Below are positions 29,801 to 39,859 of a stretch of 64,000 nt of DNA, one piece after another; within the stretch, counting starts at the first letter, position 1, and every line of letters starts with the position of its first letter. Position numbers and translations under genes: made by a program. The notes beneath the pieces are model-generated. The model saw only the letters and a program-made list of their open reading frames with translations. It was not told where the DNA came from and made no database searches. Source of the stretch: Serratia sp. AKBS12 (GTDB lineage: Bacteria; Pseudomonadota; Gammaproteobacteria; Enterobacterales; Enterobacteriaceae); NCBI RefSeq assembly GCF_024793895.1, contig NZ_JANUSB010000002.1, positions 434,001 to 498,000 on the forward strand. The letters run 5' to 3'.

Positions 29801-30104
29801 TATTTCTATTCAATCCATGTGAAATTATTTAAGTTGCAATAAAAATTAATGAGATTCTTTATTGTTGGGATTTTTTAATGGCAGTGGTGATCAGGCTGAA
29901 ATATTCAGCCAACTGTTCCCCAGGGTTATTAGCATAATGCTAAGTAGTTTTGAGGCATAACCAACATCACAACGGATGGTATAAAACTACCATAAAAACG
30001 CTAAAAACTTAGGTTCGAGACCGTGCTATTTACCATGCAAAGATCGTCTAAATTGCCTGTTGAGCATTGAATAGTCCATGACAATGGTCACATTACGACA
30101 GAAT
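29801..30104 (-). promoter_or_regulatory. cas operon upstream region with three inverted repeats
   Basis: This 304-bp AT-rich gap has no gene. It contains GGCTGAA-ATA-TTCAGCC (29894-29910), the perfect 15-bp palindrome TTAGCATAATGCTAA (29929-29943) and ATGGTA-N6-TACCAT (29976-29993). They lie 94-193 bp before cas1 and could be operators for the cas promoter or hairpins ending the array 2 transcript. No T-run follows any of them, so operator use is slightly favoured. No specific regulator can be named from sequence. Confidence 0.5.
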
Positions 30105-31152
30105 TATTTGGGCTGCCTGTACGGCAGTGAACTGCCAGAACTGAATACCCGGCCTCGTTTCGGTTTTCTAAGCTGCCTGTACGGCAGTGAACCAGCAGCG
30201 ATGATAACCCGCGTATCCTGCGTCTTTCTAAGCTGCCTGTACGGCAGTGAACGGAAACCCCTCCTACCCTCACCCTCGATTTTATTTCTAAGCTGCCTGT
30301 ACGGCAGTGAACTGAAATCTGCTGTTTTCGATGCAGGGATGTAGTTTCTAAGCTGCCTGTACGGCAGTGAACTTGCCATCTACCTTCTCCTGTAGCGTTT
30401 GTCTTTTCTAAGCTGCCTGTACGGCAGTGAATGCTCATTGCGCATAGACGACGGCGCCATCATTTTTCTAAGCTGCCTGTACGGCAGTGAACATTTCCAG
30501 CAAGTTATTAACAAGATTCGCACCTTTCTAAGCTGCCTGTACGGCAGTGAACACCTGAATATCTTCACTGAAGTTGGCTTTGCCTTTCTAAGCTGCCTGT
30601 ACGGCAGTGAACACTCACGGTATTTTTTTTATCCTTGCATTGTTTTTCTAAGCTGCCTGTACGGCAGTGAACATCCAGTCATTGCGTGGGTTTGCCGTTA
30701 TGATTTTCTAAGCTGCCTGTACGGCAGTGAACTTTGACACTACGGCAGCCTGACGCTTGGCTATTTTCTAAGCTGCCTGTACGGCAGTGAACGCCAGCTA
30801 CCGTGGCCTTCTTATCGCCGTCAATTTCTAAGCTGCCTGTACGGCAGTGAACCCACCCGGGGAGTTGATATGCAGGTTAATCTGTTTCTAAGCTGCCTGT
30901 ACGGCAGTGAACTCAGAGCGCTCGCAGGCTACACATCGGATATTTTTCTAAGCTGCCTGTACGGCAGTGAACTCCTGTTGGCGCTAGCGGCTGTTGTTGG
31001 CGCTTTTCTAAGCTGCCTGTACGGCAGTGAACAGCGCGATCAGTTCGAAGCCGCGGCGACGCACTTTCTAAGCTGCCTGTACGGCAGTGAACAAGACAGC
31101 CGGCATGAACGGCTGGGAATGTCTTTTCTAAGCTGCCTGTACGGCAGTGAAC
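30105..31152 (-). CRISPR. CRISPR array 2, type I-F, 18 repeats / 17 spacers
   Basis: Eighteen 28-bp repeats at exact 60-bp intervals (30105 to 31125) with seventeen 32-bp spacers. The repeat at 30105 is degenerate over its first eight plus-strand bases (TATTTGGG for TTTCTAAG), marking the old, leader-distal end. The repeat at 30405 ends in T instead of C on the plus strand. All others match the array 1 consensus. The crRNA sense is the minus strand, towards cas1, so transcription could run on into the cas operon. Confidence 0.98.
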
Positions 31153-31282
31153 CGTTGCAGCATAGCGCTAGCCGTATGATTTTAAAACAACATCAGCGTT
31201 TCCATGCAAAAAACCCTTTTTTTAATCTGGCAGGCAAGCCTGCTATTAATCAATGGGTTACACCAAGACGCAAAAATAGGGT
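31153..31282 (-). promoter_or_regulatory. Leader of CRISPR array 2
   Basis: Offsets from the repeat border: CGTTGC at 1-6, an IHF-like site at 17-29 (31169-31181), an A-tract/CCC/T-tract at 31208-31224, a perfect IHF consensus at 31248-31260 and A-run plus GGGT ending at 31282. The intervening bases differ from leaders 1 and 3, so the motifs are under selection. The remaining 31283-31368 before ascB shows no gene. Confidence 0.85.
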
Positions 31283-31368
31283 CAAAGAGAGGGGCAAGAA
31301 AGGCCGATAACCGCCGGCGTTAAAAAATGGGCGCAACGGCGCCCATTGCTGCGTTCGTGCCGGGGTAA

Positions 31369-32826
<1,458 letters not shown>

Positions 32827-32835
32827 TCATCATGG

Positions 32836-34275
32836 TCATACCGAGAGTGCCGGCGCGGTGGCGGCTTTTTCACTTTGCGCCTCCTGCTCAACGGGAATAT
32901 CTTCAAACCCCAGCAGCAGCGTAAGAATAAACGACAGCACTACCGCCAGGACCATCACGCCAAACACCCAGACAATGGTCATCGGATTGCCAGGGTCAAA
33001 GAATTGCACGCTGGTGAACAGGCCCGGTGACGCCATCGAATGGCTGGCCAATCCGGCAATCCCGGCCACCCCGCCGCAGACAAAACCACTGATTAGCGCC
33101 GCCACCAGCGGGCGCTTCAAGCGGACCGCCACGCCGTACAGCGCAGGTTCTGAAATACCGGCCACGATAGCCGACGCCGCGGCAGCCAGCGCCGTCTGCC
33201 GCAGTTCCGGGTTTTTGGTGCGCCAGGCCACCGCCAGCGATGAACCGCCCAGCGAAAGATTGGCGCCAATTTCTGACGGCATCACCATGCCTTCTTTGCC
33301 GGTTTCCGCGATGGTCTGAATAATGGTTGGCGTAAACACGCGATGCATGCCGGTCATTACCAGCAACGGCCAGAGACCGCCCATAATGGCGACCGATAAC
33401 CACCCCAGATAGTTATGGATGGTGTAGACCAACGCAGAAATACCGCTGCCGATCCAGATACCCAGCGGGCCAATCAGCAGGATGGCGATCGGAGCCGCAA
33501 TCAGCACGATCAGCATCGGTTTGAGGAAGTTTTTCGTCACCGCCGGCGTAATGCGATCGACCCATTTTTCAATGTATGACAGCAGCCAGGTCATGCACAG
33601 CGCCGGAATGACCGTGTAGGTGTATTTTACCGCGGTGATTGATAAGCCGATAAATTCCACCTGTTGGCCCTGAGCTGCCTTGGCCATTAAATCGATAAAA
33701 GAGGGATGCACCAGCACCCCGGCAATGGCGATGGCCAATGACATGTTGGTTTTGAATTTTATCGCGGCAGAAGCGGCCACCATCACCGGCAGGAAGAAGA
33801 ATGCCCCGTCACCGATCACGTTCAGCACGATCAAGGTTGAAGAGCCAGGGCTGAATACGCCGGTCATATCCAGGATCATGGCGAGCAACTTCACCATTGA
33901 TCCACCGATAATCGCCGGGATCAGCGGTGACATGGTGCCAATCAACGCATCCAGAATACCGGCGCCGATGCGTTTCAGGGTGATTTTACCTTTTGGCGGC
34001 GCAGGTTGCTGCGCCACTGCCTGGTCGGGCAATAACTTCACCACCTCGGCATAGGCCTGTGAAACCGTATTGCCGATGATCACCTGACACTGGTTTTCGC
34101 TTCTCACCACACCCAACACGCCGGCGATCGCCTTCAAACCGGCAGTATCGACAACGCTGTCATCGTTAAGCACAAAACGTAAGCGCGTCATGCAATGCGT
34201 CACTGCCGCAATATTGCTCGCACCCCCAACTGCTTCCACTATCGATCGTGATACCGCCGCATAATTCTTTGCCAT
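32836..34275 (-). CDS. ascF: PTS beta-glucoside transporter IIBC component AscF
   Basis: Inner-membrane PTS permease of 479 aa that imports and phosphorylates beta-glucosides. The EIIB domain (about 1-85) carries the phosphocysteine Cys28 in VTHCMTRLRF; the EIIC domain follows from about residue 105, with the EPALYGVAVRLKRP motif near 385. There is no IIA domain, so Crr or another IIA is needed. The start at 34275 (MAKNYAAVSR) fits the family and has a TGAGAG site upstream; an in-frame ATG at 34290 is less likely. Divergent from ascG. Confidence 0.94.
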   Translation of the reverse strand: MAKNYAAVSRSIVEAVGGASNIAAVTHCMTRLRFVLNDDSVVDTAGLKAIAGVLGVVRSENQCQVIIGNTVSQAYAEVVKLLPDQAVAQQPAPPKGKITLKRIGAGILDALIGTMSPLIPAIIGGSMVKLLAMILDMTGVFSPGSSTLIVLNVIGDGAFFFLPVMVAASAAIKFKTNMSLAIAIAGVLVHPSFIDLMAKAAQGQQVEFIGLSITAVKYTYTVIPALCMTWLLSYIEKWVDRITPAVTKNFLKPMLIVLIAAPIAILLIGPLGIWIGSGISALVYTIHNYLGWLSVAIMGGLWPLLVMTGMHRVFTPTIIQTIAETGKEGMVMPSEIGANLSLGGSSLAVAWRTKNPELRQTALAAAASAIVAGISEPALYGVAVRLKRPLVAALISGFVCGGVAGIAGLASHSMASPGLFTSVQFFDPGNPMTIVWVFGVMVLAVVLSFILTLLLGFEDIPVEQEAQSEKAATAPALSV

Positions 34276-34296
34276 GAGGATAACTCTCACAAATAA

Positions 34297-34310
34297 GTAA
34301 CCGGTTTCAC
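34297..34310. promoter_or_regulatory. Candidate AscG operator in the ascF-ascG intergenic region
   Basis: GTAACCGGTTTCAC is an imperfect palindrome round ACCGGT, resembling GalR/LacI operators of the TGAAACCGGTTTCA type. It lies 22-35 bp upstream of ascF. The region 34311-34475 is AT-rich with no other gene and must hold the divergent promoters. Confidence 0.5.
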
Positions 34311-34475
34311 ACGAGACTGATAATATTGCATGCGAATATCAATTTATATTTTTTATTTTTATCTGATTTGAGAAGTTGATCAACATACGCCGCGCGCAAT
34401 AATCTGCGCGATGCTCTGCTCAGGCGCGGCGGAATGTGTAGAATATGGGGCACGTCAGCAAGCCAGGAAAACGCC

Positions 34476-35519
34476 ATGTCAACCATGCAGGAAGTCGCCC
34501 GCAAAGCAGGCGTCTCAAAGGCCACGGTTTCACGCGTGCTGTCCGGTAAAGGATACGTCAGCGAGGCCACCCGGGATCAGGTATATAAAGCCATAGCAGC
34601 GGCAGGTTACCGCCCTAATTTGCTGGCCCGAAATCTGGCGACCAATAAGTCGCAATGCATTGGCCTGGTGGTCACCAATACTCTGTATAACGGCAGTTAT
34701 TTCAGCGAACTACTGTCCCAGGCGGCACAAAAGCTGGAAGATAATGGCCGGCAGCTGATTCTGGTCGACGGCAAGCACAGCGCCGAAGAAGAGCAGGAGG
34801 CGATCCAGTTTTTGCTGGATTTACAATGCGATGCGGTGATCCTCTATCCGCGTTTCTTAACCATCGACGTGATGGACAAGATTATCGAGCAGGTTAAGCA
34901 ACCGATCATGGTGGCTAACCGCCGGCTGAGAAAGAACCAGAGCCACTGCGTTTGTTGCGATCACAAAGGTGCCAGTTTTAACGCCACCAAATACCTGATC
35001 GAGCAGGGCCACCGCGATATCGCCTTTGTTACCGGTTCGCTGGATTCTCCGACTGCCATCGAGCGTTTATCGGGTTACAAAGAGGCTCTGGCCCGGTTCA
35101 ATATTCCCTTGCAGGATCGGCGCATCATCAAGGGTAAATGGACGCCGGCCTGTGGTGCCGCGGCGGTAGCCAATCTGCTTAACGACAGCATCCCGTTTAG
35201 CGCCTTGCTGGCCAGTAACGACGACATGGCGATTGGCGCCATCAAACAACTGACCGAGCGGGGCATTGCCGTACCGGGCCAGGTGTCTGTTATTGGCTTC
35301 GATAATATTCCTACCGCGCCTTATCTGACGCCGGCCTTGACCAGCGTTAAAGACCCGGTGAGCGACATGATCAACGAAGTGATCAATCGGCTGATTGCCA
35401 TGCTCGACGGCGGCTATTTGTCAAAAGACACGCTTTTTAGCTCGCAGCTTATCGTCAGGGATTCGGTCGCCCATGGCCCTTTCCGGGGTGACGGGCGGCA
35501 CGAACTCGGCGGGGAGTAA
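34476..35519 (+). CDS. ascG: asc operon repressor AscG (LacI family)
   Basis: LacI/GalR-type repressor of 347 aa. The helix-turn-helix is [19 protein letters not shown] (residues 4-22), followed by the hinge PNLLARNLA and a ribose-binding-protein-like domain ending [10 protein letters not shown]. It is highly similar to E. coli AscG. The start at 34476 ([12 protein letters not shown]) is preferred over an in-frame ATG at 34434, which would add 14 residues before the DNA-binding domain. It probably controls the divergent ascFB pair in response to a beta-glucoside. Confidence 0.93.
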   Translation: MSTMQEVARKAGVSKATVSRVLSGKGYVSEATRDQVYKAIAAAGYRPNLLARNLATNKSQCIGLVVTNTLYNGSYFSELLSQAAQKLEDNGRQLILVDGKHSAEEEQEAIQFLLDLQCDAVILYPRFLTIDVMDKIIEQVKQPIMVANRRLRKNQSHCVCCDHKGASFNATKYLIEQGHRDIAFVTGSLDSPTAIERLSGYKEALARFNIPLQDRRIIKGKWTPACGAAAVANLLNDSIPFSALLASNDDMAIGAIKQLTERGIAVPGQVSVIGFDNIPTAPYLTPALTSVKDPVSDMINEVINRLIAMLDGGYLSKDTLFSSQLIVRDSVAHGPFRGDGRHELGGE

Positions 35520-35523
35520 CCGC

Positions 35524-35841
35524 ATGCCACAAGACGCCGTCAGTAGCCAGGCCACAACCTGGCATCTGTATATGCTGCGCCTGCCCAACGGCATGCTGTA
35601 TACCGGCATCACCACCGATGTACAGCGGCGTTTGGCGCAGCATCAGGCCGGCAAGGGGGCAAAGTCGCTACGCGGCAAGGGGGAACTGACGTTGGCATTC
35701 CACTGCCCGGCGGGGGATCGGTCGCTGGCGCTGCGCCTGGAATATCGGGTTAAGCAACTGAGCAAAAAGCAAAAAGAGAGGCTGGTGTCGCACCCGCCCC
35801 TCTCGTTGGAACACCTGCTACCGCAGGTTAAAATCGGTTGA
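35524..35841 (+). CDS. yhbQ: GIY-YIG nuclease-superfamily protein YhbQ
   Basis: Small single-domain GIY-YIG protein, 105 aa. The motif is seen as [23 protein letters not shown] (Y...YTG), followed by the conserved Arg, [11 protein letters not shown] and the glutamate in [10 protein letters not shown]. In E. coli YhbQ has DNA-damage-linked nuclease activity reported, but its role is unclear. It starts 4 bp after ascG at the first ATG with a fitting product; a longer frame into ascG is a shadow. Its end overlaps yhbS on the other strand by 14 bp. Confidence 0.9.
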   Translation: MPQDAVSSQATTWHLYMLRLPNGMLYTGITTDVQRRLAQHQAGKGAKSLRGKGELTLAFHCPAGDRSLALRLEYRVKQLSKKQKERLVSHPPLSLEHLLPQVKIG

Positions 35842-36331
35842 ACGGCGCGGCATAGGCAACCAGGCCGTTGACGTCGTTCAGCGCGTCTTCTGCCAGTGGG
35901 TACACCTGAAATGCCTGCTCCGTTTCCGGCCAGCGGCAATACAAGTCGTAGTCGGCAGCTCTTTTGAAGCCAAAGCGGCCGTAATACGCCGGTTCTCCCA
36001 GCACTACCACCGCGGCGTAACTGAACTCGTTCAACGCGTCCAGCCCTTCGTAGACCAGCTTTTCACCCAGTCCTTGCCGACGCAGGCTTTCGTCCACCGC
36101 CAACGGCGCCAGGCCAACCCACTGCCGATCCTCTCCGGCCACCTCGACCGGACTGAACGCGGCATAGCCAACCACACCGCCCTCGTCGTCCGTGGCCACA
36201 ATCCCCAAGGTCAGCAAGCCGTCCTCACGCAGTTGCTGCACCAATTCGGCCTCATCATTGCCGCCGAACGCGCGGCGCAGCAAATTGTCGATGCCAGCGG
36301 CGTCTACCGGAATTTCTACGCGTATCAGCAT
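35828..36331 (-). CDS. yhbS: GNAT-family N-acetyltransferase YhbS
   Basis: A 167-aa GNAT protein similar to E. coli YhbS. The acetyl-CoA loop Q/RxxGxG/A is visible as [14 protein letters not shown] (about 87-100), followed by [14 protein letters not shown], a signature of this subgroup. The substrate is unknown; E. coli YhbS has been linked to small-RNA-dependent regulation. It overlaps the ubiT stop by 7 bp on the same strand and yhbQ on the opposite strand. Confidence 0.9.
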   Translation of the reverse strand: MLIRVEIPVDAAGIDNLLRRAFGGNDEAELVQQLREDGLLTLGIVATDDEGGVVGYAAFSPVEVAGEDRQWVGLAPLAVDESLRRQGLGEKLVYEGLDALNEFSYAAVVVLGEPAYYGRFGFKRAADYDLYCRWPETEQAFQVYPLAEDALNDVNGLVAYAAPFNRF

Positions 36332-36852
36332 GATGCCATCACACGGTCAGACTGCACCGTGCCCTCCTGCATACCCGCTTCGATAAAGTCCGCCAACTGT
36401 AACAAGCCCGTGCGCAGCGGCGCCGGCATCGTGTCCAGTTCGATGGCGTCCATCAGATTTTTTACATACAGGCCCAATTCGGTGTCCCCTTCTATCCGCA
36501 GCCGACGCTGGAAAAACAGCGTGTCAGGATCCTGTTTGCGTGCCGCGATCAGCACCAGATCGTTGGCATCACCGCTGAAACTGACATCTGCCTGCGCGTG
36601 CTGGCTGACAACCAGCCGGTCGCTTTCGACCGTCATAAACCAGTGTAGCGCCAGATCGCGCACTTCGATCTTCAACCAGCGCGATTCGAGGAATGCCAGA
36701 TCGCCGTCCTCGAGCGCCTGACGGAACTGCCAGCCCAGCACCTGTTGCAACAGTTGGCGTTGCAGAGCAAACGGCGTGAGTTTTAACGGTACGCGCAAGA
36801 ACGACGGCCCTTGACGCACAATGCGTGCTCGTAGTTTTTCCAACACGGTCAT
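36325..36852 (-). CDS. ubiT: Ubiquinone anaerobic biosynthesis accessory factor UbiT
   Basis: SCP2-domain lipid-binding protein of 175 aa (YhbT) required for oxygen-independent ubiquinone synthesis with UbiU and UbiV. The SCP2 core is around residues 45-140, with LKIEVRDLALHWFMTV and DVSFSGDANDLVLIAARKQDPD. It is divergent from ubiU across 248 bp. It likely binds ubiquinone intermediates; this follows from the E. coli work. Confidence 0.93.
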   Translation of the reverse strand: MTVLEKLRARIVRQGPSFLRVPLKLTPFALQRQLLQQVLGWQFRQALEDGDLAFLESRWLKIEVRDLALHWFMTVESDRLVVSQHAQADVSFSGDANDLVLIAARKQDPDTLFFQRRLRIEGDTELGLYVKNLMDAIELDTMPAPLRTGLLQLADFIEAGMQEGTVQSDRVMASC

Positions 36853-37100
36853 CCACTCCTTTCAACTCGGTTTGCGGTCATTTTGCCACAACGGTGCCCA
36901 GCTTCAGCGGTCTACATCAACAAATAGTGCAATTCAGCGCGCGTCACACCGCCTATCAATACGCCAGAAACTGCCTCAAATCAAAACCTGTTAACCGCAG
37001 CTTTACTAAAATCGTCCACCCGATAACAAAAACTGCCGCCGGAAAACACCGTACGGCGACCATCATCACGGCGTAAAACCCGCTGGAGCAGGATAAAACC
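36853..37100. promoter_or_regulatory. Divergent ubiT/ubiU promoter region
   Basis: No gene is seen. Several isolated ATCAA half-sites (near 36917, 36955 and 36978) could be parts of FNR sites, which would suit anaerobic genes, but no complete TTGAT-N4-ATCAA palindrome was found, so this is only a hint. Confidence 0.3.
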
Positions 37101-38096
37101 ATGGAACTGCTTTGTCCCGCCGGTAATTTGCCGGCCCTGAAGGCTGCGGTCGATAACGGCGCTGACGCCGTGTACATCGGCCTGAAAGACGACACCAACG
37201 CGCGACACTTTGCCGGGCTCAATTTTACCGAAAAAAAACTGCAACAGGCGGCAGATTACGTACATCAGCACCGCCGCAAGCTGCACATCGCGATAAACAC
37301 CTTCGCGCATCCGGACGGTTTTGCCCGCTGGCAACGCGCCGTCGATATGGCGGCACAGCTGGGTGCCGACGCGCTGATCCTGGCGGATCTGGCGATGCTG
37401 GAATACGCCGCCGAACGCTATCCGCAGATTGAACGCCACGTTTCGGTGCAGGCGTCGGCCACCAATGAAGAAGCGATTCGCTTTTATCAACGCCATTTCG
37501 CGGTACATCGCGTGGTGCTGCCGCGCGTGCTGTCGATGCACCAGGTTAAACAGCTGGCGCGCACCAGTCCGGTACCGCTGGAGGTGTTTGCCTTCGGCAG
37601 CCTGTGCATCATGGCCGAAGGCCGCTGCTATCTGTCCTCTTACCTGACCGGGGAATCGCCCAATACCGTCGGCGCCTGCTCGCCCGCGCGCTTTGTACGT
37701 TGGCAGCAAACGCCGCAGGGCATGGAGTCGCGGCTGAACGATGTGCTGATCGACCGCTATCAGGACGGCGAAAACGCCGGTTACCCAACACTGTGCAAAG
37801 GCCGTTATCTGGTGGACGACGTGCGCTATCACGCCCTGGAAGAACCCACCAGCCTCAATACCCTGGAGTTGTTGCCAGAGCTGCTGGCCGCCAATATCGC
37901 CTCGGTGAAGATCGAAGGCCGCCAGCGTAGCCCGGCATACGTCAGCCAGGTGGCGCACGTCTGGCGTCAGGCGATTGACCGCTGCATCGCCGATCCGGCC
38001 GGCTATCGGGCCGACAGCGCCTGGATGGAGACGCTCGGCGCGATGTCCGAAGGGTCGCAGACCACGCTTGGCGCCTATCACCGCAAATGGCAGTAG
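37101..38096 (+). CDS. ubiU: Anaerobic ubiquinone hydroxylation protein UbiU
   Basis: U32 peptidase-family protein of 331 aa (YhbU) that forms a heterodimer with UbiV and replaces the O2-dependent ring hydroxylases under anaerobiosis. The four 4Fe-4S cysteines are at Cys169, Cys176, Cys193 and Cys232, the same positions as in E. coli. The N-terminus MELLCPAGNLPALKAAVD is the U32 signature region. It is followed after 11 bp by ubiV. Confidence 0.95.
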   Translation: MELLCPAGNLPALKAAVDNGADAVYIGLKDDTNARHFAGLNFTEKKLQQAADYVHQHRRKLHIAINTFAHPDGFARWQRAVDMAAQLGADALILADLAMLEYAAERYPQIERHVSVQASATNEEAIRFYQRHFAVHRVVLPRVLSMHQVKQLARTSPVPLEVFAFGSLCIMAEGRCYLSSYLTGESPNTVGACSPARFVRWQQTPQGMESRLNDVLIDRYQDGENAGYPTLCKGRYLVDDVRYHALEEPTSLNTLELLPELLAANIASVKIEGRQRSPAYVSQVAHVWRQAIDRCIADPAGYRADSAWMETLGAMSEGSQTTLGAYHRKWQ

Positions 38097-38107
38097 CAGG
38101 AGTAACC

Positions 38108-38986
38108 ATGAAATATGCATTGGGGCCGGTACTCTACTACTGGCCAAAAAACCACGTTGAAGCGTTTTACCAGCAGGCGGTCAACAGCAGCGCCGATATT
38201 ATTTACCTGGGCGAAAGCGTCTGTACCAAACGGCGGGAGCTGAAAGTCGCTGACTGGCTGGCGCTGGCGCAGGCCATCGCCCAATCTGGCAAGCAGGTAG
38301 TGCTCAGCACGCTGGCGCTGTTGCAGGCTCCCTCCGAGCTCAACGAGCTGAAACGCTATGTCGAAAACGGCGATTTTCTGATTGAGGCCAACGATCTTGG
38401 CACGGTAAATATGGCGGCAGAACGCGGCTTGCCGTTTGTCGCCGGCCACGCGCTCAATTGTTATAACGCCTACACGCTGCGCCTGCTGCATAAGCAGGGT
38501 ATGACGCGCTGGTGTATGCCGGTCGAACTGTCGCGCGACTGGCTGGTCAATCTGCTGGCGCAGTGTGAAACCCTGGGTTTTCGGCGGCAGTTTGAGGTCG
38601 AAGTGCTGAGCTACGGCTATCTGCCGCTGGCCTATTCGGCGCGTTGCTTCACCGCCCGCTCAGAAAACCGTGGCAAGGATGAGTGCGAAACCTGCTGCAT
38701 CAAATATCCGCAGGGTCGCAGTATGCGATCGCAGGAGAATCAGCAGGTATTCGTGCTGAACGGCATCCAGACCATGAGCGGCTATTGCTATAACCTGGGC
38801 AACGAACTGCATGGCATGCAGGGGTTGGTAGACATCGTACGCCTGTCGCCGCAGGGGGTAGACACGCTGGCGATGCTCGAGCGCTTCCGTGCCAACCAGC
38901 GAGGCGATGCCCCGCTGACGTTGACCAATGATGCCGAGTGCAACGGTTACTGGCGGCGCGTCGCCGGGCTGGAGCTGGTGGAGTAA
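38108..38986 (+). CDS. ubiV: Anaerobic ubiquinone hydroxylation protein UbiV
   Basis: Partner of UbiU, 292 aa (YhbV). The cluster-binding cysteines Cys39, Cys180, Cys193 and Cys197 are present (SVCTKRRE, ARCFTAR, DECETCC). The start at 38108 (MKYALGPVLYYWP) is chosen because it follows an AGGAG site and fits the family; an in-frame ATG at 38087 overlaps ubiU. Downstream, 39001-39072 has no gene and leads into CRISPR array 3. Confidence 0.95.
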   Translation: MKYALGPVLYYWPKNHVEAFYQQAVNSSADIIYLGESVCTKRRELKVADWLALAQAIAQSGKQVVLSTLALLQAPSELNELKRYVENGDFLIEANDLGTVNMAAERGLPFVAGHALNCYNAYTLRLLHKQGMTRWCMPVELSRDWLVNLLAQCETLGFRRQFEVEVLSYGYLPLAYSARCFTARSENRGKDECETCCIKYPQGRSMRSQENQQVFVLNGIQTMSGYCYNLGNELHGMQGLVDIVRLSPQGVDTLAMLERFRANQRGDAPLTLTNDAECNGYWRRVAGLELVE

Positions 38987-39072
38987 GCGGTTCATGACGG
39001 TATCTGGCAATGCTTGCAGGCTGCGCGCAAGCATTGCCTCGCCGTTTTTGTTCAGCGGGCGGCACCGGTTAA

Positions 39073-39700
39073 TTTATAAGCTGCCTGTACGGCAGTGAAC
39101 AGATGAACTCAGGCGGTGCCACTTTAGGATTTTTTCTAAGCTGCCTGTACGGCAGTGAACGAGAAGACGGAGCAAATGCGGCAATAGCTTCTTTTCTAAG
39201 CTGTCTGTACGGCAGTGAACCGGTGTAGTCGCCGAGGATAAATATTCGGTCATTTCTAAGCTGCCTGTACGGCAGTGAACCGATCACCGCTATCAACGAT
39301 GTTTCCTGTGTTTTTCTAAGCTGCCTGTACGGCAGTGAACAGCATTCATTCGTTATCGCATTGTTGGCGATCTTTCTAAGCTGCCTGTACGGCAGTGAAC
39401 CTCCACGCTGGATCGACGTTGGCGAGTTAATTTTTCTAAGCTGCCTGTACGGCAGTGAACGGTTTGGGTCTGGTACACGCCGTTAATAAACATTTCTAAG
39501 CTGCCTGTACGGCAGTGAACTGCGACACTCCGTCGAAGATCTGGCGGTTTAATTTCTAAGCTGCCTGTACGGCAGTGAACCTTGGACAAGCACACCGTAA
39601 TTGCCGCAGCATTTTCTAAGCTGCCTGTACGGCAGTGAACATGGCTACACCGACGGCGACGTCGAGGCCGACTTTCTAAGCTGCCTGTACGGCAGTGAAC
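39073..39700 (-). CRISPR. CRISPR array 3, type I-F, 11 repeats / 10 spacers, no adjacent cas genes
   Basis: Eleven 28-bp repeats at exact 60-bp steps (39073 to 39673) with ten 32-bp spacers. The consensus is identical to arrays 1 and 2. The leader-distal repeat at 39073 has TTTA for TTTC at its start; the repeat at 39193 reads CTGTCTG for CTGCCTG, weakening the hairpin stem bound by Cas6f. The crRNA sense is the minus strand. The nearest cas gene (cas1) is over 9 kb away, but the matched repeats and leader motifs point to use of the same Cas proteins. Confidence 0.98.
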
Positions 39701-39830
39701 CGTTACGAAAATCCGCCAGCTTTTTGTTTTTAAAGCATAAGGGGCAATTTCCTGATTAAAACCCTTTTTTGGCCCCCTATATTTGTGCGCTTTAAAATCA
39801 ATCGGTTATCTAGGCGCCATAAAAAAGGGT
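39701..39830 (-). promoter_or_regulatory. Leader of CRISPR array 3
   Basis: Offsets from the repeat border: CGTTAC at 1-6, an IHF-like site at 17-29 (39717-39729), AAAACCC plus T-tract at 39758-39770, a perfect IHF consensus at 39796-39808 and an A-run plus GGGT ending at 39830. It lies directly behind the ABC-2 permease gene, which ends at 39860 and is transcribed towards it. Confidence 0.85.
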
Positions 39831-39859
39831 GCCATGGGCGATCGTTAAAATACCCACGC

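Noticed and set aside
29801-30104. An additional cas or small accessory gene between array 2 and cas1
   Set aside because: No open frame with a start, ribosome site and reasonable length exists there on either strand.
36853-37100. An FNR site between ubiT and ubiU
   Set aside because: Only isolated ATCAA half-sites were found; no palindrome with the right 4-bp spacing.
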